Source: Acidimicrobiales bacterium
GTDB lineage: Bacteria > Actinomycetota > Acidimicrobiia > Acidimicrobiales > MedAcidi-G1
Assembly: GCA_029245675.1 (NCBI GenBank)
Contig: JAQWOV010000026.1
Location: forward strand, 62,001-126,000
Direction: 5' to 3'
DNA: 64,000 bases
Numbering within the stretch: position 1 is the stretch's first letter; each line of letters starts with the position of its first letter. A model generated the notes under the pieces. That model saw only the letters and a list, made by a program, of their open reading frames with translations, did not search any database and was not told the origin of the DNA. The translations under genes were made by a program, and so were the position numbers. Positions 24,707 through 35,189 of this stretch are shown piece after piece.

Positions 24707-25187
24707 TTAAATCAGTGCCACTTAAATCATTAATTTCGATCCGAAGCTCATTTTCAATAACCTGCCAGTTCAATTCTTCCAAACCGAAACCATTAGGAGG
24801 AAACTGGTTTTGAGGATCACAAAAATCAACAAACATTTTTTCCTTCGCTACCCATTGAACAAAACAGCCAGATTCTCCATCTGGAACTTTGGCCAAGAAC
24901 ACGAACCAGCCTTCTGATGAATCATTACCAAAGTGGTTGATCCAGATTGGGCGGTCACCGCCGACTAAATCCGGGAAAGGGATTGGGCCATTTTTAGAAA
25001 TTTCATCTGCTAAATCATCTGCCACAATTCCACGAAAATCAACGTCCCCGAGTCTCACGTCAATCTCAGTAGATGTGCCAGCTAGTTTTAACATAAGAAT
25101 CATCAAGCCAATTGTCAGCCCTAAACCGACAACACCAATTATTCCAGCTCTAATAGCAAAGCGACTAGTGCCTTGTTGACTCGGCAT
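24699..25187 (-). CDS. Membrane-anchored protein with degenerate Rieske-like C-terminus
   Basis: 162 residues. One membrane span lies at about 13-35 (AGIIGVVGLGLTIGLMILML), with the rest probably outside. The segment GCFVQWVAKEKMFVDFCDPQNQFPPNG has the rhythm of a Rieske domain (GC.V.W....F.C..H...F...G; shown here by its key residues), but the cluster His ligands are gone, so it should not hold a [2Fe-2S] centre. No family name is assigned. It is co-transcribed with the AlaX-like gene, which it overlaps. Confidence 0.5.
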   Translation of the reverse strand: MPSQQGTSRFAIRAGIIGVVGLGLTIGLMILMLKLAGTSTEIDVRLGDVDFRGIVADDLADEISKNGPIPFPDLVGGDRPIWINHFGNDSSEGWFVFLAKVPDGESGCFVQWVAKEKMFVDFCDPQNQFPPNGFGLEELNWQVIENELRIEINDLSGTDLND

Positions 25188-25298
25188 AAATTACTCCCAT
25201 TTGATAGATCCCTCCGCCCAAGGAGGAATCAGCATAAGTTTATGCCTAATATCGCTGAGACTTCCTTTGATCCGCCCATTACATACAGGAGACGTTAA

Positions 25299-26453
25299 GT
25301 GGACCTATTTGAATACCAAGGAAAACAGTTTTTTTCTGAATACGGGCTACCAGTGTCCGCTGGAGAAATCACTTTTACCGTTGAAGAAGCAGTTGATGCA
25401 GCACAACGATTAGGAACACCAGTCATGGTTAAAGCTCAAGTTCATACAGGTGGACGAGGAAAAGCTGGGGGTGTCAAATACGCGGCAACAATTGAAGACG
25501 TACGCGAACACGCCTCCAACATCTTCGGGTTAGACATTAAAGACCATGTTGTTAAAAGAATTTGGATCGAGAAGGCATCTGATATAGAAGAAGAATATTA
25601 CGCCAGCTTCACTCTTGATAGATCAGCAAAAAAACATCTCGGGATGCTTTCAGCCGAAGGCGGAGTCGAAATTGAAACAGTCGCAGAAGAAAACCCTGAA
25701 GCGATAGCAAAAGTTTGGATTGATCCAACTTCCGGTTTAACCACTGAATTAGTTCAAAACTGGGTTCAATCAGCCAACCTTCCCGCACAGGCAGTGGAAG
25801 GAACAGTCAGAATACTCCTTGACCTCTATCAGTCATATGTAAAAGGAGACGCCGACCTTGTGGAAATTAATCCACTGATCCTTACATCTGATGGGGATGT
25901 CCATGTTCTTGACGCAAAGGTCACTCTTGACGGAAATTCAATTTTCAGACATCCCGAATATGCAGAATTTGATAAAACACAAACTCGCGACGAGAGAGAA
26001 ACAGCGGCACATGACCGAGGGCTTCAGTACGTTGGCCTAGATGGCACCGTAGGCGTAATCGCTAATGGTGCCGGACTCGCTATGGCGACAGTTGATGTAG
26101 TTAATCAAGTTGGTGGAGCCGCTGCTAATTTTCTTGATATCGGGGGTGGAGCAAACGCTGAAGTAATGGCAGGAGCTTTAGAAGTAATCAATAACGATCC
26201 GGAAGTTAAATCAATTTTCATAAATATTTTCGGAGGAATCACTCGAGGCGAAGAAGTAGCGAATGGGATCATTGAAGCCTTACAAAACGTTGATATAGAA
26301 GCTCCGATTGTTATCCGCCTTGATGGAACCAATGCTGATGAAGGAAGAAGCATTCTTCATCCACATCTATCCGAAACTCTATTAATGGCACCAACAATGT
26401 TGGAGGCTGCACAACAAGCAGTTGACTTGGCACGAAAGGAAAATGACAAATGA
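25299..26453 (+). CDS. sucC: Succinyl-CoA ligase (ADP-forming) beta subunit
   Basis: 384 residues. N-terminal ATP-grasp domain starts MDLFEYQGKQFFSEYGLPV with VMVKAQVHTGGRGKAGGVK. The CoA-ligase domain has ANGAGLAMATVDVV, FLDIGGGANAEV and NIFGGITRGEEVANGI. It makes succinate and ATP from succinyl-CoA in the TCA cycle. The GTG start follows AGGAG by 6 bases. It overlaps sucD by 4 bases. The 100-bp upstream region holds a CCTCC/GGAGG hairpin near 25211-25226. Confidence 0.95.
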   Translation: MDLFEYQGKQFFSEYGLPVSAGEITFTVEEAVDAAQRLGTPVMVKAQVHTGGRGKAGGVKYAATIEDVREHASNIFGLDIKDHVVKRIWIEKASDIEEEYYASFTLDRSAKKHLGMLSAEGGVEIETVAEENPEAIAKVWIDPTSGLTTELVQNWVQSANLPAQAVEGTVRILLDLYQSYVKGDADLVEINPLILTSDGDVHVLDAKVTLDGNSIFRHPEYAEFDKTQTRDERETAAHDRGLQYVGLDGTVGVIANGAGLAMATVDVVNQVGGAAANFLDIGGGANAEVMAGALEVINNDPEVKSIFINIFGGITRGEEVANGIIEALQNVDIEAPIVIRLDGTNADEGRSILHPHLSETLLMAPTMLEAAQQAVDLARKENDK

Positions 26454-27343
26454 GCATCTTCGTTGACGAAAACACAAAAGTCATTTATCAAGGTTTAACA
26501 GGAAGCCAAGGCCGCTACTACGGTCTTTTGAATCGCGACTATGGAACAAAAGTCGTTGCTGGCACCAATCCAAAAAAAGCCGGAGAAGACGTAGAAGGCA
26601 TCCCAATCTACGCGAATATAAAAGAAGCAGTTGCAGCTACTGGGGCCACAGCATCATGCATATTTATACCGGCAGCCGGAGTTCAATCTGCAGTTATGGA
26701 AGCTGCGGAAGGAGGTATTGAATTTATCGTTGCTATCACTGAAGGTGTGCCAGCCCATGACGAAGCGTATTTTTACAATCATCTTCAAAACGAGTTCCCG
26801 CACGTTCAACTCCTTGGACCAAACTGTCCGGGAATTATTTCACCCGGAAAATGTAATATTGGAATTACGGCCGGCCATATCGCTAAACCCGGCGGCCCAG
26901 TTGGGATAGTCAGCCGATCAGGAACACTTACCTACCAAGCGCTTTATGAATTAAAAGAAAAAGGAATTGGATGCACAACCTGTGTCGGTATCGGAGGAGA
27001 CCCTGTTCCCGGAACGTCGTTTATTGATTGCCTTAAAGCATTTGAAGAAGATCCTGAAACTCAAGCCATCATGATGATCGGAGAAATTGGTGGTTCAGCA
27101 GAAGAAGAAGCAGCAGAATTTATTGCAAACAATATGACAAAACCAGTATCTGCTTATGTGGCTGGAGTTACCGCCCCTCCTGGAAAAAAGATGGGTCACG
27201 CTGGAGCAATAGTCTCAGGAGGAAAAGGGACAGCACAAGCAAAAATGGATGCTTTAAAGGCAGCCAATGTTCGCGTAGGCCTCAACCCAACGGAAGCTGG
27301 CGAACACATGGTTGACATCATCGCTGACCTTACAAACGGGTAA
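26450..27343 (+). CDS. sucD: Succinyl-CoA ligase alpha subunit
   Basis: 297 residues. The Rossmann CoA-binding domain has YQGLTGSQGRYY and LLGPNCPGIISPGKCNIGI. The phosphohistidine site is in KKMGHAGAIVSGGKGTA. It forms the tetramer with SucC. The ATG overlaps the sucC stop (ATGA). SucC-SucD are followed 38 bp later by purN, an arrangement (sucCD with purN-purH) I know from other actinobacteria. Confidence 0.95.
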   Translation: MSIFVDENTKVIYQGLTGSQGRYYGLLNRDYGTKVVAGTNPKKAGEDVEGIPIYANIKEAVAATGATASCIFIPAAGVQSAVMEAAEGGIEFIVAITEGVPAHDEAYFYNHLQNEFPHVQLLGPNCPGIISPGKCNIGITAGHIAKPGGPVGIVSRSGTLTYQALYELKEKGIGCTTCVGIGGDPVPGTSFIDCLKAFEEDPETQAIMMIGEIGGSAEEEAAEFIANNMTKPVSAYVAGVTAPPGKKMGHAGAIVSGGKGTAQAKMDALKAANVRVGLNPTEAGEHMVDIIADLTNG

Positions 27344-27381
27344 AGACCTCCTTATCAAATCTCGCTGCTACGGTCGCAACT

Positions 27382-27936
27382 ATGCGACTTGCTGTATTGG
27401 TTTCAGGAACAGGCTCCATATTGGAAGCTATAGCAAACTCTGAACTATCAGTAGCCCTTGTTTTAGCAGACCGACAATGCCCAGCATTAGACAAAGCCCA
27501 AAATCAAAATATCCCAACAGTTGTTTTACCGCGTGAATCTTTTGGCACAGATTTTGATCGAATGGCGTACACCGAACAACTCACTCAACTTTTAGAAGAG
27601 GGAAATATAGACCTTATAGCCATGGCCGGATTTGGGACTATCTTGGAACAACCGATTTATGAGAGATTTGACCAAAGGATATTAAACACCCATCCATCGC
27701 TGCTTCCCGCTTTTCCTGGTTGGAATGCTGTACAGGACGCACTTAATCATGGAGTAAAAATTTCAGGATGCACTATTCATCTGGCTACTCTTGAAGTTGA
27801 CTCTGGACCAATTCTGGCCCAAGAAGCAGTACCTGTATTTGACGATGATGATGAAACCACCCTTCATGAACGAATCAAAAAAATCGAAAAAAGTCTTTAC
27901 GTTGAAACTATTAAAAAAATAATTAAACAAAAATGA
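27382..27936 (+). CDS. purN: Phosphoribosylglycinamide formyltransferase
   Basis: 184 residues, slightly short for the family. It begins LAVLVSGTGSILEAI, where many homologues have GSGSNL. The catalytic Asn/His are in ILNTHPSLLPAFPG and the Asp in EVDSGPILAQEAV. It formylates GAR using 10-formyl-THF, the third step of purine synthesis. It overlaps purH by 4 bases, and the folate enzyme folD follows purH. Confidence 0.93.
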   Translation: MRLAVLVSGTGSILEAIANSELSVALVLADRQCPALDKAQNQNIPTVVLPRESFGTDFDRMAYTEQLTQLLEEGNIDLIAMAGFGTILEQPIYERFDQRILNTHPSLLPAFPGWNAVQDALNHGVKISGCTIHLATLEVDSGPILAQEAVPVFDDDDETTLHERIKKIEKSLYVETIKKIIKQK

Positions 27937-29444
27937 ACCAAATAAATTCTCCACGAGCATTGATATCTGTATATGACAAAACAGGCATCGTTGAATTCGC
28001 CAAAGTATTAGTTGATTTAGGTTGGAAAATTATTTCTAGCGGAGGAACAGCCCGGGAACTTCTAAAATCTGGTGTCCCAGTAACAGAAGTAGCGGAAGTC
28101 ACTCAAGCCCCTGAAATGCTTGGAGGAAGAGTAAAGACTTTACATCCTCTTATTCACGGCGGAATTCTTGCTGATCGATCTAACCCCGAACACCTAAAAG
28201 ACTTACAAGAGCGTGGGATTACTCCAATTGATCTAGTGGTATCAAACCTCTACCCATTCGCATCAAATCCGGGAATAGAACTTATTGATATTGGAGGACC
28301 CGCCATGGTCCGCGCCGCTGCTAAAAATAACGCTCATGTAGGAATAGTTATTGATCCAATGGATTATGAGTCAATATCAGAAGAAATTAAAACAAATGGA
28401 TCTCTATGCTCTCAAACACGTCTCCATTTAGCCCAAAAAGCCTTCGAACATACAGCTGCATATGACGCAGCAATTAGCAACTGGCTCACTGAAGACAATG
28501 AGGAACTTCCAAATTCCTTACAAATTGAATTCAAAAAAACACAAACACTGCGCTACGGAGAAAACCCACACCAAACTGGGTCAAGATACCGAAACACCAA
28601 AGAATCCAGTTGGTGGGATAGCGCAGTTATGTATGGAGGTAAAGAAATGTCATACCTCAATGTTTATGACACGGATGCAGCATGGAGGCTTGTGCACTCC
28701 TTGAGTGCAGACCCCTCCGCCGTCATCATCAAGCATGCAAACCCATGTGGTTCCGCTATTAGCACTGACATAACTTCTGCTTACCAACTCGCATATGACT
28801 GCGACCCCATCTCAGCGTTTGGCGGGATTACAGCAGTGAACCGTGAAGTAACAAAAGATATGGCAGAACGTTTAACAGAGGTGTTCACTGAAGTGCTTGT
28901 TGCACCAGGATTTACCGCTGAAGCATTAGAAATACTTTGTTTGAAAAAAAATCTACGAATCCTTGAAGCTGAAAAACCAGAACAACCGTCATTTGAAATG
29001 CGAAGTATCGGTAACAGCCTTCTTGTCCAGACAAGTGATGTTGTTCAAACCAAGAGAGACAACTGGGAAGTAGTTACCACACGCGTGCCAACAGAAAGCG
29101 AATGGAAAGACCTCGAATTTGCTTGGAAGATCGCTGCTCAAGTGACATCAAACACCATTGTTCTCACTAAGGACCTTCAAGCAGTCGGTATAGGAGCTGG
29201 TCAGCAGAACCGGCGTGACGCCGGCCTGTTAGCAACAACAAAAGCTGCTGGAAGGGCTTTAGGCGGTGCATGCGCTAGCGACGCCTTTTTCCCATTTCGA
29301 GACGGGCTCGATACCGCAATTGAAGCCGGAGTTGCAGCCGTCATTCAACCAGGAGGCTCTATTCGAGACGCCGAAGTGATCGCCGCGGCTGAAGAAGCAA
29401 AAATCGCAATGATTTTTACCAACGAACGTCATTTCCGGCACTGA
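27933..29444 (+). CDS. purH: Bifunctional AICAR transformylase/IMP cyclohydrolase
   Basis: 503 residues. The N-terminal IMP cyclohydrolase (MGS-like fold) has ALISVYDKTGIVEFAK, ISSGGTARELLKSG and GGRVKTLHPLIHGGIL. The C-terminal transformylase has LRYGENPHQTG, IIKHANPCG, DPISAFGGI and SDAFFPFRDGLDTA. It completes purine synthesis to IMP. It is coupled to purN by a 4-base overlap and followed by folD, which supplies its 10-formyl-THF. Confidence 0.96.
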   Translation: MNQINSPRALISVYDKTGIVEFAKVLVDLGWKIISSGGTARELLKSGVPVTEVAEVTQAPEMLGGRVKTLHPLIHGGILADRSNPEHLKDLQERGITPIDLVVSNLYPFASNPGIELIDIGGPAMVRAAAKNNAHVGIVIDPMDYESISEEIKTNGSLCSQTRLHLAQKAFEHTAAYDAAISNWLTEDNEELPNSLQIEFKKTQTLRYGENPHQTGSRYRNTKESSWWDSAVMYGGKEMSYLNVYDTDAAWRLVHSLSADPSAVIIKHANPCGSAISTDITSAYQLAYDCDPISAFGGITAVNREVTKDMAERLTEVFTEVLVAPGFTAEALEILCLKKNLRILEAEKPEQPSFEMRSIGNSLLVQTSDVVQTKRDNWEVVTTRVPTESEWKDLEFAWKIAAQVTSNTIVLTKDLQAVGIGAGQQNRRDAGLLATTKAAGRALGGACASDAFFPFRDGLDTAIEAGVAAVIQPGGSIRDAEVIAAAEEAKIAMIFTNERHFRH

Positions 29445-29476
29445 AACATGAAATAAGGCCGCTAGGGTGCCGAACC

Positions 29477-30340
29477 ATGGCCGCACAATTATTGGCTGGT
29501 GGACCAGTCGCAGAAGTTGTTTTGCAAGATGTACGATCTCGCGTTCAAACACTACAAAACTCTGGAATTACTCCTGGACTAGGAACAATCTTGGTTGGCG
29601 ACGACGAAGCAAGCGCTGGATATGTTCGTAAAAAACATGAAACATGTGAAACAGTTGGAATCAACTCATTTCATTACCAAGTTAAATCAACTGACCCTGC
29701 AGACGCTTTAGTAGAAGCGGTTGAAGAATTTAATCACAATCCTGAAATCCACGGGTACATCATCCAACATCCTGTCGCAGATGGCTTCGACTTCAACGAA
29801 GCTCTTGCAATCATGGACCCAGATAAAGATGCCGATGGTCTTCATCCAGTGAATCTAGGAAAACTTGTTCTTCAAGAACAAGGCCCGGTGCCGTGCACCC
29901 CAGCTGGTATCCAAGCAATGCTAATTCATTACGAAATTGAAGTATCAGGACGCCATGTTGTTGTTATCGGAAGAGGACCCACACTAGGCAGACCACTATC
30001 CCTGCTCCTTACAACCAAATCACCCGGAGGGAATGCAGCGGTGACAGTAGTGCATTCCGCAGTAAAAAATATTCCTGAAATAACTCGTGAAGCAGATGTT
30101 CTTATCGCCGCAGTCGGAATACCCGGTTTCGTTACACCTGACATGGTTAAGGAAGGCGCAGTAGTAATCAGCGGAGGCATCAGTTGGGAAGGAAAGAAAC
30201 TGTTAGCAGATGTTGACGAATCAGTCGGAGAAGTCGCCTCCTGGATCACTCCACGTCTTGGTGGGGTCGGCCCAACCACTGTGGCCATGTTATTGCGCAA
30301 CACAGTTGAAGCTGCAGAAAAAACATTGATTAACTCATAG
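29477..30340 (+). CDS. folD: Methylenetetrahydrofolate dehydrogenase/cyclohydrolase
   Basis: 287 residues. It has [19 protein letters not shown] with the catalytic Lys, [27 protein letters not shown], the [11 protein letters not shown] motif and the NADP site [17 protein letters not shown]. It interconverts 5,10-methylene- and 10-formyl-THF. GRGPTLGRP stands where most FolD proteins have GRSxxVGKP, a small variation of the cofactor loop. It lies 32 bp after purH and probably shares its transcript. Confidence 0.95.
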   Translation: MAAQLLAGGPVAEVVLQDVRSRVQTLQNSGITPGLGTILVGDDEASAGYVRKKHETCETVGINSFHYQVKSTDPADALVEAVEEFNHNPEIHGYIIQHPVADGFDFNEALAIMDPDKDADGLHPVNLGKLVLQEQGPVPCTPAGIQAMLIHYEIEVSGRHVVVIGRGPTLGRPLSLLLTTKSPGGNAAVTVVHSAVKNIPEITREADVLIAAVGIPGFVTPDMVKEGAVVISGGISWEGKKLLADVDESVGEVASWITPRLGGVGPTTVAMLLRNTVEAAEKTLINS

Positions 30341-30378
30341 GTTCTCTAGACACCTATTTGACCGATAAGGTCAGAACT

Positions 30379-31575
30379 ATGTCGGGAAAAATAACAATGG
30401 GAACAGACGGAAAACTTGTCGTTCCCGATAAACCACTTATTCCATTTATCGAAGGTGACGGCACAGGAGTTGATATTTGGCCCGCTGCTCGACTTGTCTT
30501 AGATGCTGCGGCAGCAAAACATGGACATGAAGTTGAGTGGGTTGAAGTTTTAGCAGGTGAGAAAGCATATAACGAGACCGGCGATTGGCTGCCAACTGAA
30601 ACCATAGAATCCTTAGAAGAAAACCTAATTGGCATAAAAGGGCCACTAACAACTCCAATTGGCGGCGGTTTTCGAAGCTTAAATGTAGCGATTCGTCAAA
30701 TACTTGATCTTTACGTTTGCTTACGCCCAATCCGATACTTTCAAGGTGTTCCATCACCAGTAAAACAACCTGAGTTAGTAAATATGGTCATCTTCCGTGA
30801 AAACACTGAAGATATTTATGCAGGCCTTGAAGTTGAAGCAATGACATCAGATGCTAAGAAACTTCGTGAATTACTTGAAGAGGCTTTCGGTTGGGTGATT
30901 CGTGAAGATTCCGGAATAGGTATTAAACCAATTTCCAAAACTGGATCACAGAGACTTCAAAGAGCAGCCTTACAATATGCCGTTACCCATGATCTTAAAA
31001 AAGTTCATTGGGTGCATAAGGGCAACATAATGAAATTTACAGAAGGAGCATTCCAACGTTGGGGCTACGAACTTGTAAAGGAAGAATTCTCAGATGTTGC
31101 AGTAAGTTGGGCTGATTGTGACGGAGACGCTGGAGACAAGATACTTATTCAAGATGTCATTGCTGACATTGCATTACAACAAGTTCTAACTCGTCCTGCC
31201 GAATTCAATGTAGTTGCAACCATGAATCTAAATGGAGACTACTTATCTGACGCGCTAGCCGCACAAGTAGGAGGAATAGGTATTGCTCCAGGAGGAAACA
31301 TCAACTACATGACCGGCCATGGAATCTTTGAAGCAACTCATGGAACTGCCCCCAAATATGCTGGTCAGGACAAGGTGAATCCATCTTCAGTTCTACTTTC
31401 TGGAGTGCTGATGTTTGAACATATCGGATGGAATGACGCCGCAAACGACATTGTTTCCGCAATGGAATCTGCTATTTCCGACAAAGTGGTCACATATGAT
31501 TTTGCTCGCTTAATGGATGGTGCGACTGAAGTAAAGTGTTCAGAATTTGCTTCAGCAATCGTTGACCGTCTCTGA
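30379..31575 (+). CDS. icd: NADP-dependent isocitrate dehydrogenase
   Basis: 398 residues from ATG 30379; a TTG at 30358 is an alternative. It is the E. coli-type dimeric enzyme: [16 protein letters not shown], the substrate loop [13 protein letters not shown] with the serine that is phosphorylated in enterics, [27 protein letters not shown] and [17 protein letters not shown]. It oxidises isocitrate to 2-oxoglutarate with NADP+. With sucCD, sdh and mdh it places much of the TCA cycle in this window. No Icd kinase gene is seen. Confidence 0.94.
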   Translation: MSGKITMGTDGKLVVPDKPLIPFIEGDGTGVDIWPAARLVLDAAAAKHGHEVEWVEVLAGEKAYNETGDWLPTETIESLEENLIGIKGPLTTPIGGGFRSLNVAIRQILDLYVCLRPIRYFQGVPSPVKQPELVNMVIFRENTEDIYAGLEVEAMTSDAKKLRELLEEAFGWVIREDSGIGIKPISKTGSQRLQRAALQYAVTHDLKKVHWVHKGNIMKFTEGAFQRWGYELVKEEFSDVAVSWADCDGDAGDKILIQDVIADIALQQVLTRPAEFNVVATMNLNGDYLSDALAAQVGGIGIAPGGNINYMTGHGIFEATHGTAPKYAGQDKVNPSSVLLSGVLMFEHIGWNDAANDIVSAMESAISDKVVTYDFARLMDGATEVKCSEFASAIVDRL

Positions 31576-31602
31576 TTAGCGAACAGCAGACCTATTTCAC
31601 CT

Positions 31603-33351
31603 ATGGACGGAGTCTTCCGAAGAGCAGCCAAGTTGGTAGCACGCTCTTTCCGTTTACACCCAGTTCCTCATATTTTGGCGGCTATGGGAGCCAACATATT
31701 TTCTTTCGCAGTTGTTGGGTTCACCGTAGTAATTGGACGTGTGACCGATGAAGTGATTATCCCCGGTCTTGATCAAGAAGGAGTAAGCGGGAAAAGCGTC
31801 TTAATCGGAATGGGAGCAATCGGGATAGTTGGGCTCTCACGAGGCATGTCAATCATGATTCGCCGATGGTTCAACATGATGGCCGTTGCTAGAACACAAC
31901 GAACTTGGAGAAAAAGTCTTACTTACCGTTACTTATACGTACCAATGAAATTTCATTGGGAGTACCCTGCCGGAAAACTTCTAGCTCACACCGATTCAGA
32001 CGTTGAAGTCGCAACATCTATGCTGATGCCATTAGCTTTCGCCATGTCAGTCGTAGTGCTCATCGTTGTTTCTTTATTTAGCTTGCTTGTAGTGCATCCT
32101 CTCTTTGCATTAGTTGCAGTTCTGCTATTTCCGTCGCTTACCTGGCTGACACGTTCAATGTCCAGTGGAATATCTGGCCCAGCAGCACAGGCGCAAGAAG
32201 AGGTAGGAAAATTATCTTCTATAGCGCACGAGAGTTTAGAAGGAGTTTTGGTTATCAAAACTCTTGGAAGAGAACAAGATGAAGTTGATCGCTTTGAAAA
32301 AACGGCATCAGATTTAAAAGATCAAAGAATTAAAGTCGCTCGAGTCCGGTCAAATCATGCACCAGTAATTTTTGCTCTTCCGCAATTAGGAAATTTAATC
32401 CTACTCCTGTTAGGCGGATGGCTTTACAGCCAAGACGCGGTATCTCTTGGAGAGGTAGTAAGAGCGTTAGCCTTATTTTCCATCTTGGCTCTCCCCATGC
32501 AGATCTTAGGTTTCTTATTTACTCAGATTCCCCAATCGGTCGTGGCGCAGGATCGCATCGATGGTGTACTAGAAACCGACACAGAGAAGGAATTTCCTCA
32601 ATCTGAAATTGAATCATCAGCTATTAAGTTCACAAATGTGTCATTTAGCTATCCAGTTGCCGGGCAAAGCGATCATTTAGTACTAAATGACCTTTCAATA
32701 GATATCACTCCCGGAGAAACAGTAGCTCTAGTTGGTTCCACTGGTTCAGGTAAAAGCACGTTAGTTTCACTACTTACTGGTCTTATGCCGACAACTAAAG
32801 GTGAGATCACTTTAGGTGACTGCAACGTAAGTGATTTAGGACCTGAAGGTGCCTCAACGGTAATTGCGCCGGTGCTACAAGAAACTTTTTTATTCGCAGA
32901 CACACTCAGAGAAAACCTTACATTTGGGCGACCTATCCCTGACGGAGAGATTAATCGTGTTCTTCAACTCGTAGAAGCCGACTCTTTCGTCTTTGAATTA
33001 TCAAATGGACTTGAAACGGTTGTTGGAGAACGTGGGATGACTTTATCTGGCGGGCAACGACAACGCTTAGCTATAGCAAGAGCCCTGCTTTGTCGCCCAA
33101 AAATATTGGTACTTGACGATGCCACTTCTGCCGTTGACCCCACGATTGAAGCAGAGATTCTTAGCAATCTTCAAACGAACCCGGATCGAACTCTTATAGT
33201 CGTAGCTCACCGGCTTGCCACTATTCGATTAGCTGACAGAGTTCTTTTTCTCAGCGGTGGAAAAATTTCAGCAGAAGGAACACATGATGAATTGTTATCC
33301 GTTCCTGAATACTCTGCGTTAGCACAAGCCTATGAACGGGCAGGATCATGA
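31603..33351 (+). CDS. ABC exporter half-transporter, subunit with degenerate Walker B
   Basis: 582 residues: six membrane helices (1-310) and a nucleotide-binding domain. Walker A is VGSTGSGKST, the signature is a canonical LSGGQRQRLAI, the H-loop VVAHRLAT. Walker B is ILVLDDATSAVD, with Asp where the catalytic Glu is expected. It overlaps the next ABC gene by 4 bases. That partner has a canonical Glu but a degenerate signature, so together they form a heterodimeric exporter with one active and one degenerate ATP site, as in TM287/288. The substrate (lipid, drug or peptide) is unknown. Confidence 0.88.
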   Translation: MDGVFRRAAKLVARSFRLHPVPHILAAMGANIFSFAVVGFTVVIGRVTDEVIIPGLDQEGVSGKSVLIGMGAIGIVGLSRGMSIMIRRWFNMMAVARTQRTWRKSLTYRYLYVPMKFHWEYPAGKLLAHTDSDVEVATSMLMPLAFAMSVVVLIVVSLFSLLVVHPLFALVAVLLFPSLTWLTRSMSSGISGPAAQAQEEVGKLSSIAHESLEGVLVIKTLGREQDEVDRFEKTASDLKDQRIKVARVRSNHAPVIFALPQLGNLILLLLGGWLYSQDAVSLGEVVRALALFSILALPMQILGFLFTQIPQSVVAQDRIDGVLETDTEKEFPQSEIESSAIKFTNVSFSYPVAGQSDHLVLNDLSIDITPGETVALVGSTGSGKSTLVSLLTGLMPTTKGEITLGDCNVSDLGPEGASTVIAPVLQETFLFADTLRENLTFGRPIPDGEINRVLQLVEADSFVFELSNGLETVVGERGMTLSGGQRQRLAIARALLCRPKILVLDDATSAVDPTIEAEILSNLQTNPDRTLIVVAHRLATIRLADRVLFLSGGKISAEGTHDELLSVPEYSALAQAYERAGS

Positions 33352-35189
33352 CCGTACTTGACGGCAGCGATGTCATCGGGCCAGGGGATGAACCTGAACC
33401 AATGGCGCTTGTAGATATAGATGATGTTGGAGCGCTACAAGTTCTCCGACGCGGTGTGGCAGAATCACCAGAACTTAAAGAAGGTTTCTGGGGAACAGTT
33501 GTCAGAGCCTTAGGAGTTGCTGGATCAAAACTGTTAGTTCCAGTAACTATCCAACTCATCATTGATAAAGGATTATCCGGTGATGAAGTAGACCTCTCTA
33601 AAGTCGTAACTTTCGTTTCACTATCCGCTCTCTTACTAATAGCCAGCATCTTTTTAGAACGAGCTACCTATTTTCGCCTTGGATGCATGGCAGAAAATGT
33701 TTTACGCGGATTACGAGTAAGAGTCTTTTCGCATTTACACAAACTTAGTTTGGCAGAGCATACGGCTTCAAAGAAAGGAGTCTTAACCGCACGCGTTACA
33801 AGCGATGTAGAAACACTCACTCGTTTCGCCCAGTGGGGAGCAATCGCATGGGTAGTAGACAGTTTTCAAATTATTGCAGTACTCGCGCTCATGACCTATT
33901 ACTCGTGGGAACTCACATTGGTCACTCTTGCAGTTCATATTCCCCTAATCCCAACTTTAAGAATTATGCAGTACCGCCAGTTACGGGCATATGACGTGTT
34001 ACGTACACGAGTATCAGAAACCCTTGGTTCAATTTCTGAATCCGTTATGGGTATGAACATGATAAGAAGTTACGGCCAGCGAAAAGCTACTCGTGAACGA
34101 ATTGATCAAGCTATTGATGATCAGTACAAGCAACAGATGAGTGCCGCTCGCTATTTTTCTTTCATCATCCCAATGACAGACATATTTGGAGTAGTAGCAA
34201 TTGCCTCCGTAGTCGGCTCTGGCGTTTGGTGGGGTAGCTCATGGGGTCTCACATCAGGCGAGTTAATTGCTTATATTTTCTTAGTGAACTTACTGCTTTC
34301 TCCCATCACTCAACTAGGAGAAGTGCTAGACCAAACACAAACCGCTTTAGCTGGTTGGTGGAAAATATTAAAAGTCATTGACACCCCGATAGAAATCCCT
34401 GATAAGAATTTCGGACCTGAAATACAAACTGGGCCGTTATCAGTAAAAGCAGAGGGTGTCGAATTTGCTTATCGAGAAGGAGATCGTGTTCTACACGGAA
34501 TAAATGTTGAATTACTAGCAGGGTCATCTGTGGCGATTGTGGGAGAGACTGGATCAGGTAAAACAACTTTTGCAAAACTTATCGCTCGGCTTGCAGACCC
34601 AACCGCTGGAAAACTTTTTGTTGGAGGAGTAGACCTGAAAGAAATGGCATCACAGGATCGAAGATCAGCGATACGTATGGTTCCTCAAGACGGCTTCCTC
34701 TTTGACACTACAGTTGCCGAAAATATTCGCTATGGACGACCAGAGGCTACATATAACGAAGTAGAAGAAGCGGTTCACTCCTTAGACCTTCAACCATGGA
34801 TAGAAAGCCTTCCTGACGGTATTAATACTCTTGTCGGTGAGCGAGGAGAGTCTCTTTCTGTTGGTGAACGCCAATTAGTGGCGCTGGTTCGAGCGCAACT
34901 CGCTGACCCAGGGTTATTGGTTCTTGATGAAGCCACTTCGTCAGTTGACCCTGAAACAGAAACAGTCCTCGAGCATGCTCTCGAACGCTTAGCGGAAGGA
35001 AGAACCACAATTAGTGTTGCTCACCGGCTTTCCACTGCTGAAAGATCCGACCTAGTTCTAGTCTTTGATCATGGAAACCTTGTAGAGCAAGGGCCCCATG
35101 ATGAACTAAAAGAAAATGGTGGCGTTTACAACAAACTTTATGACTCTTGGCTAGGTAACACACGAGAGAATTCTGATGGATCCAATTGA
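33348..35189 (+). CDS. ABC exporter half-transporter, subunit with degenerate signature
   Basis: 613 residues with a longer N-terminus (about 60 residues) before six membrane helices. NBD motifs: Walker A VGETGSGKTTF, Walker B LLVLDEATSSVD with the catalytic Glu, H-loop SVAHRLST. The signature is LSVGERQ, not LSGGQ. It therefore complements the neighbour at 31603-33351, whose signature is normal but whose Walker B Glu is lost. It overlaps the PIG-L deacetylase gene by 14 bases at its 3' end. Confidence 0.88.
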   Translation: MTVLDGSDVIGPGDEPEPMALVDIDDVGALQVLRRGVAESPELKEGFWGTVVRALGVAGSKLLVPVTIQLIIDKGLSGDEVDLSKVVTFVSLSALLLIASIFLERATYFRLGCMAENVLRGLRVRVFSHLHKLSLAEHTASKKGVLTARVTSDVETLTRFAQWGAIAWVVDSFQIIAVLALMTYYSWELTLVTLAVHIPLIPTLRIMQYRQLRAYDVLRTRVSETLGSISESVMGMNMIRSYGQRKATRERIDQAIDDQYKQQMSAARYFSFIIPMTDIFGVVAIASVVGSGVWWGSSWGLTSGELIAYIFLVNLLLSPITQLGEVLDQTQTALAGWWKILKVIDTPIEIPDKNFGPEIQTGPLSVKAEGVEFAYREGDRVLHGINVELLAGSSVAIVGETGSGKTTFAKLIARLADPTAGKLFVGGVDLKEMASQDRRSAIRMVPQDGFLFDTTVAENIRYGRPEATYNEVEEAVHSLDLQPWIESLPDGINTLVGERGESLSVGERQLVALVRAQLADPGLLVLDEATSSVDPETETVLEHALERLAEGRTTISVAHRLSTAERSDLVLVFDHGNLVEQGPHDELKENGGVYNKLYDSWLGNTRENSDGSN

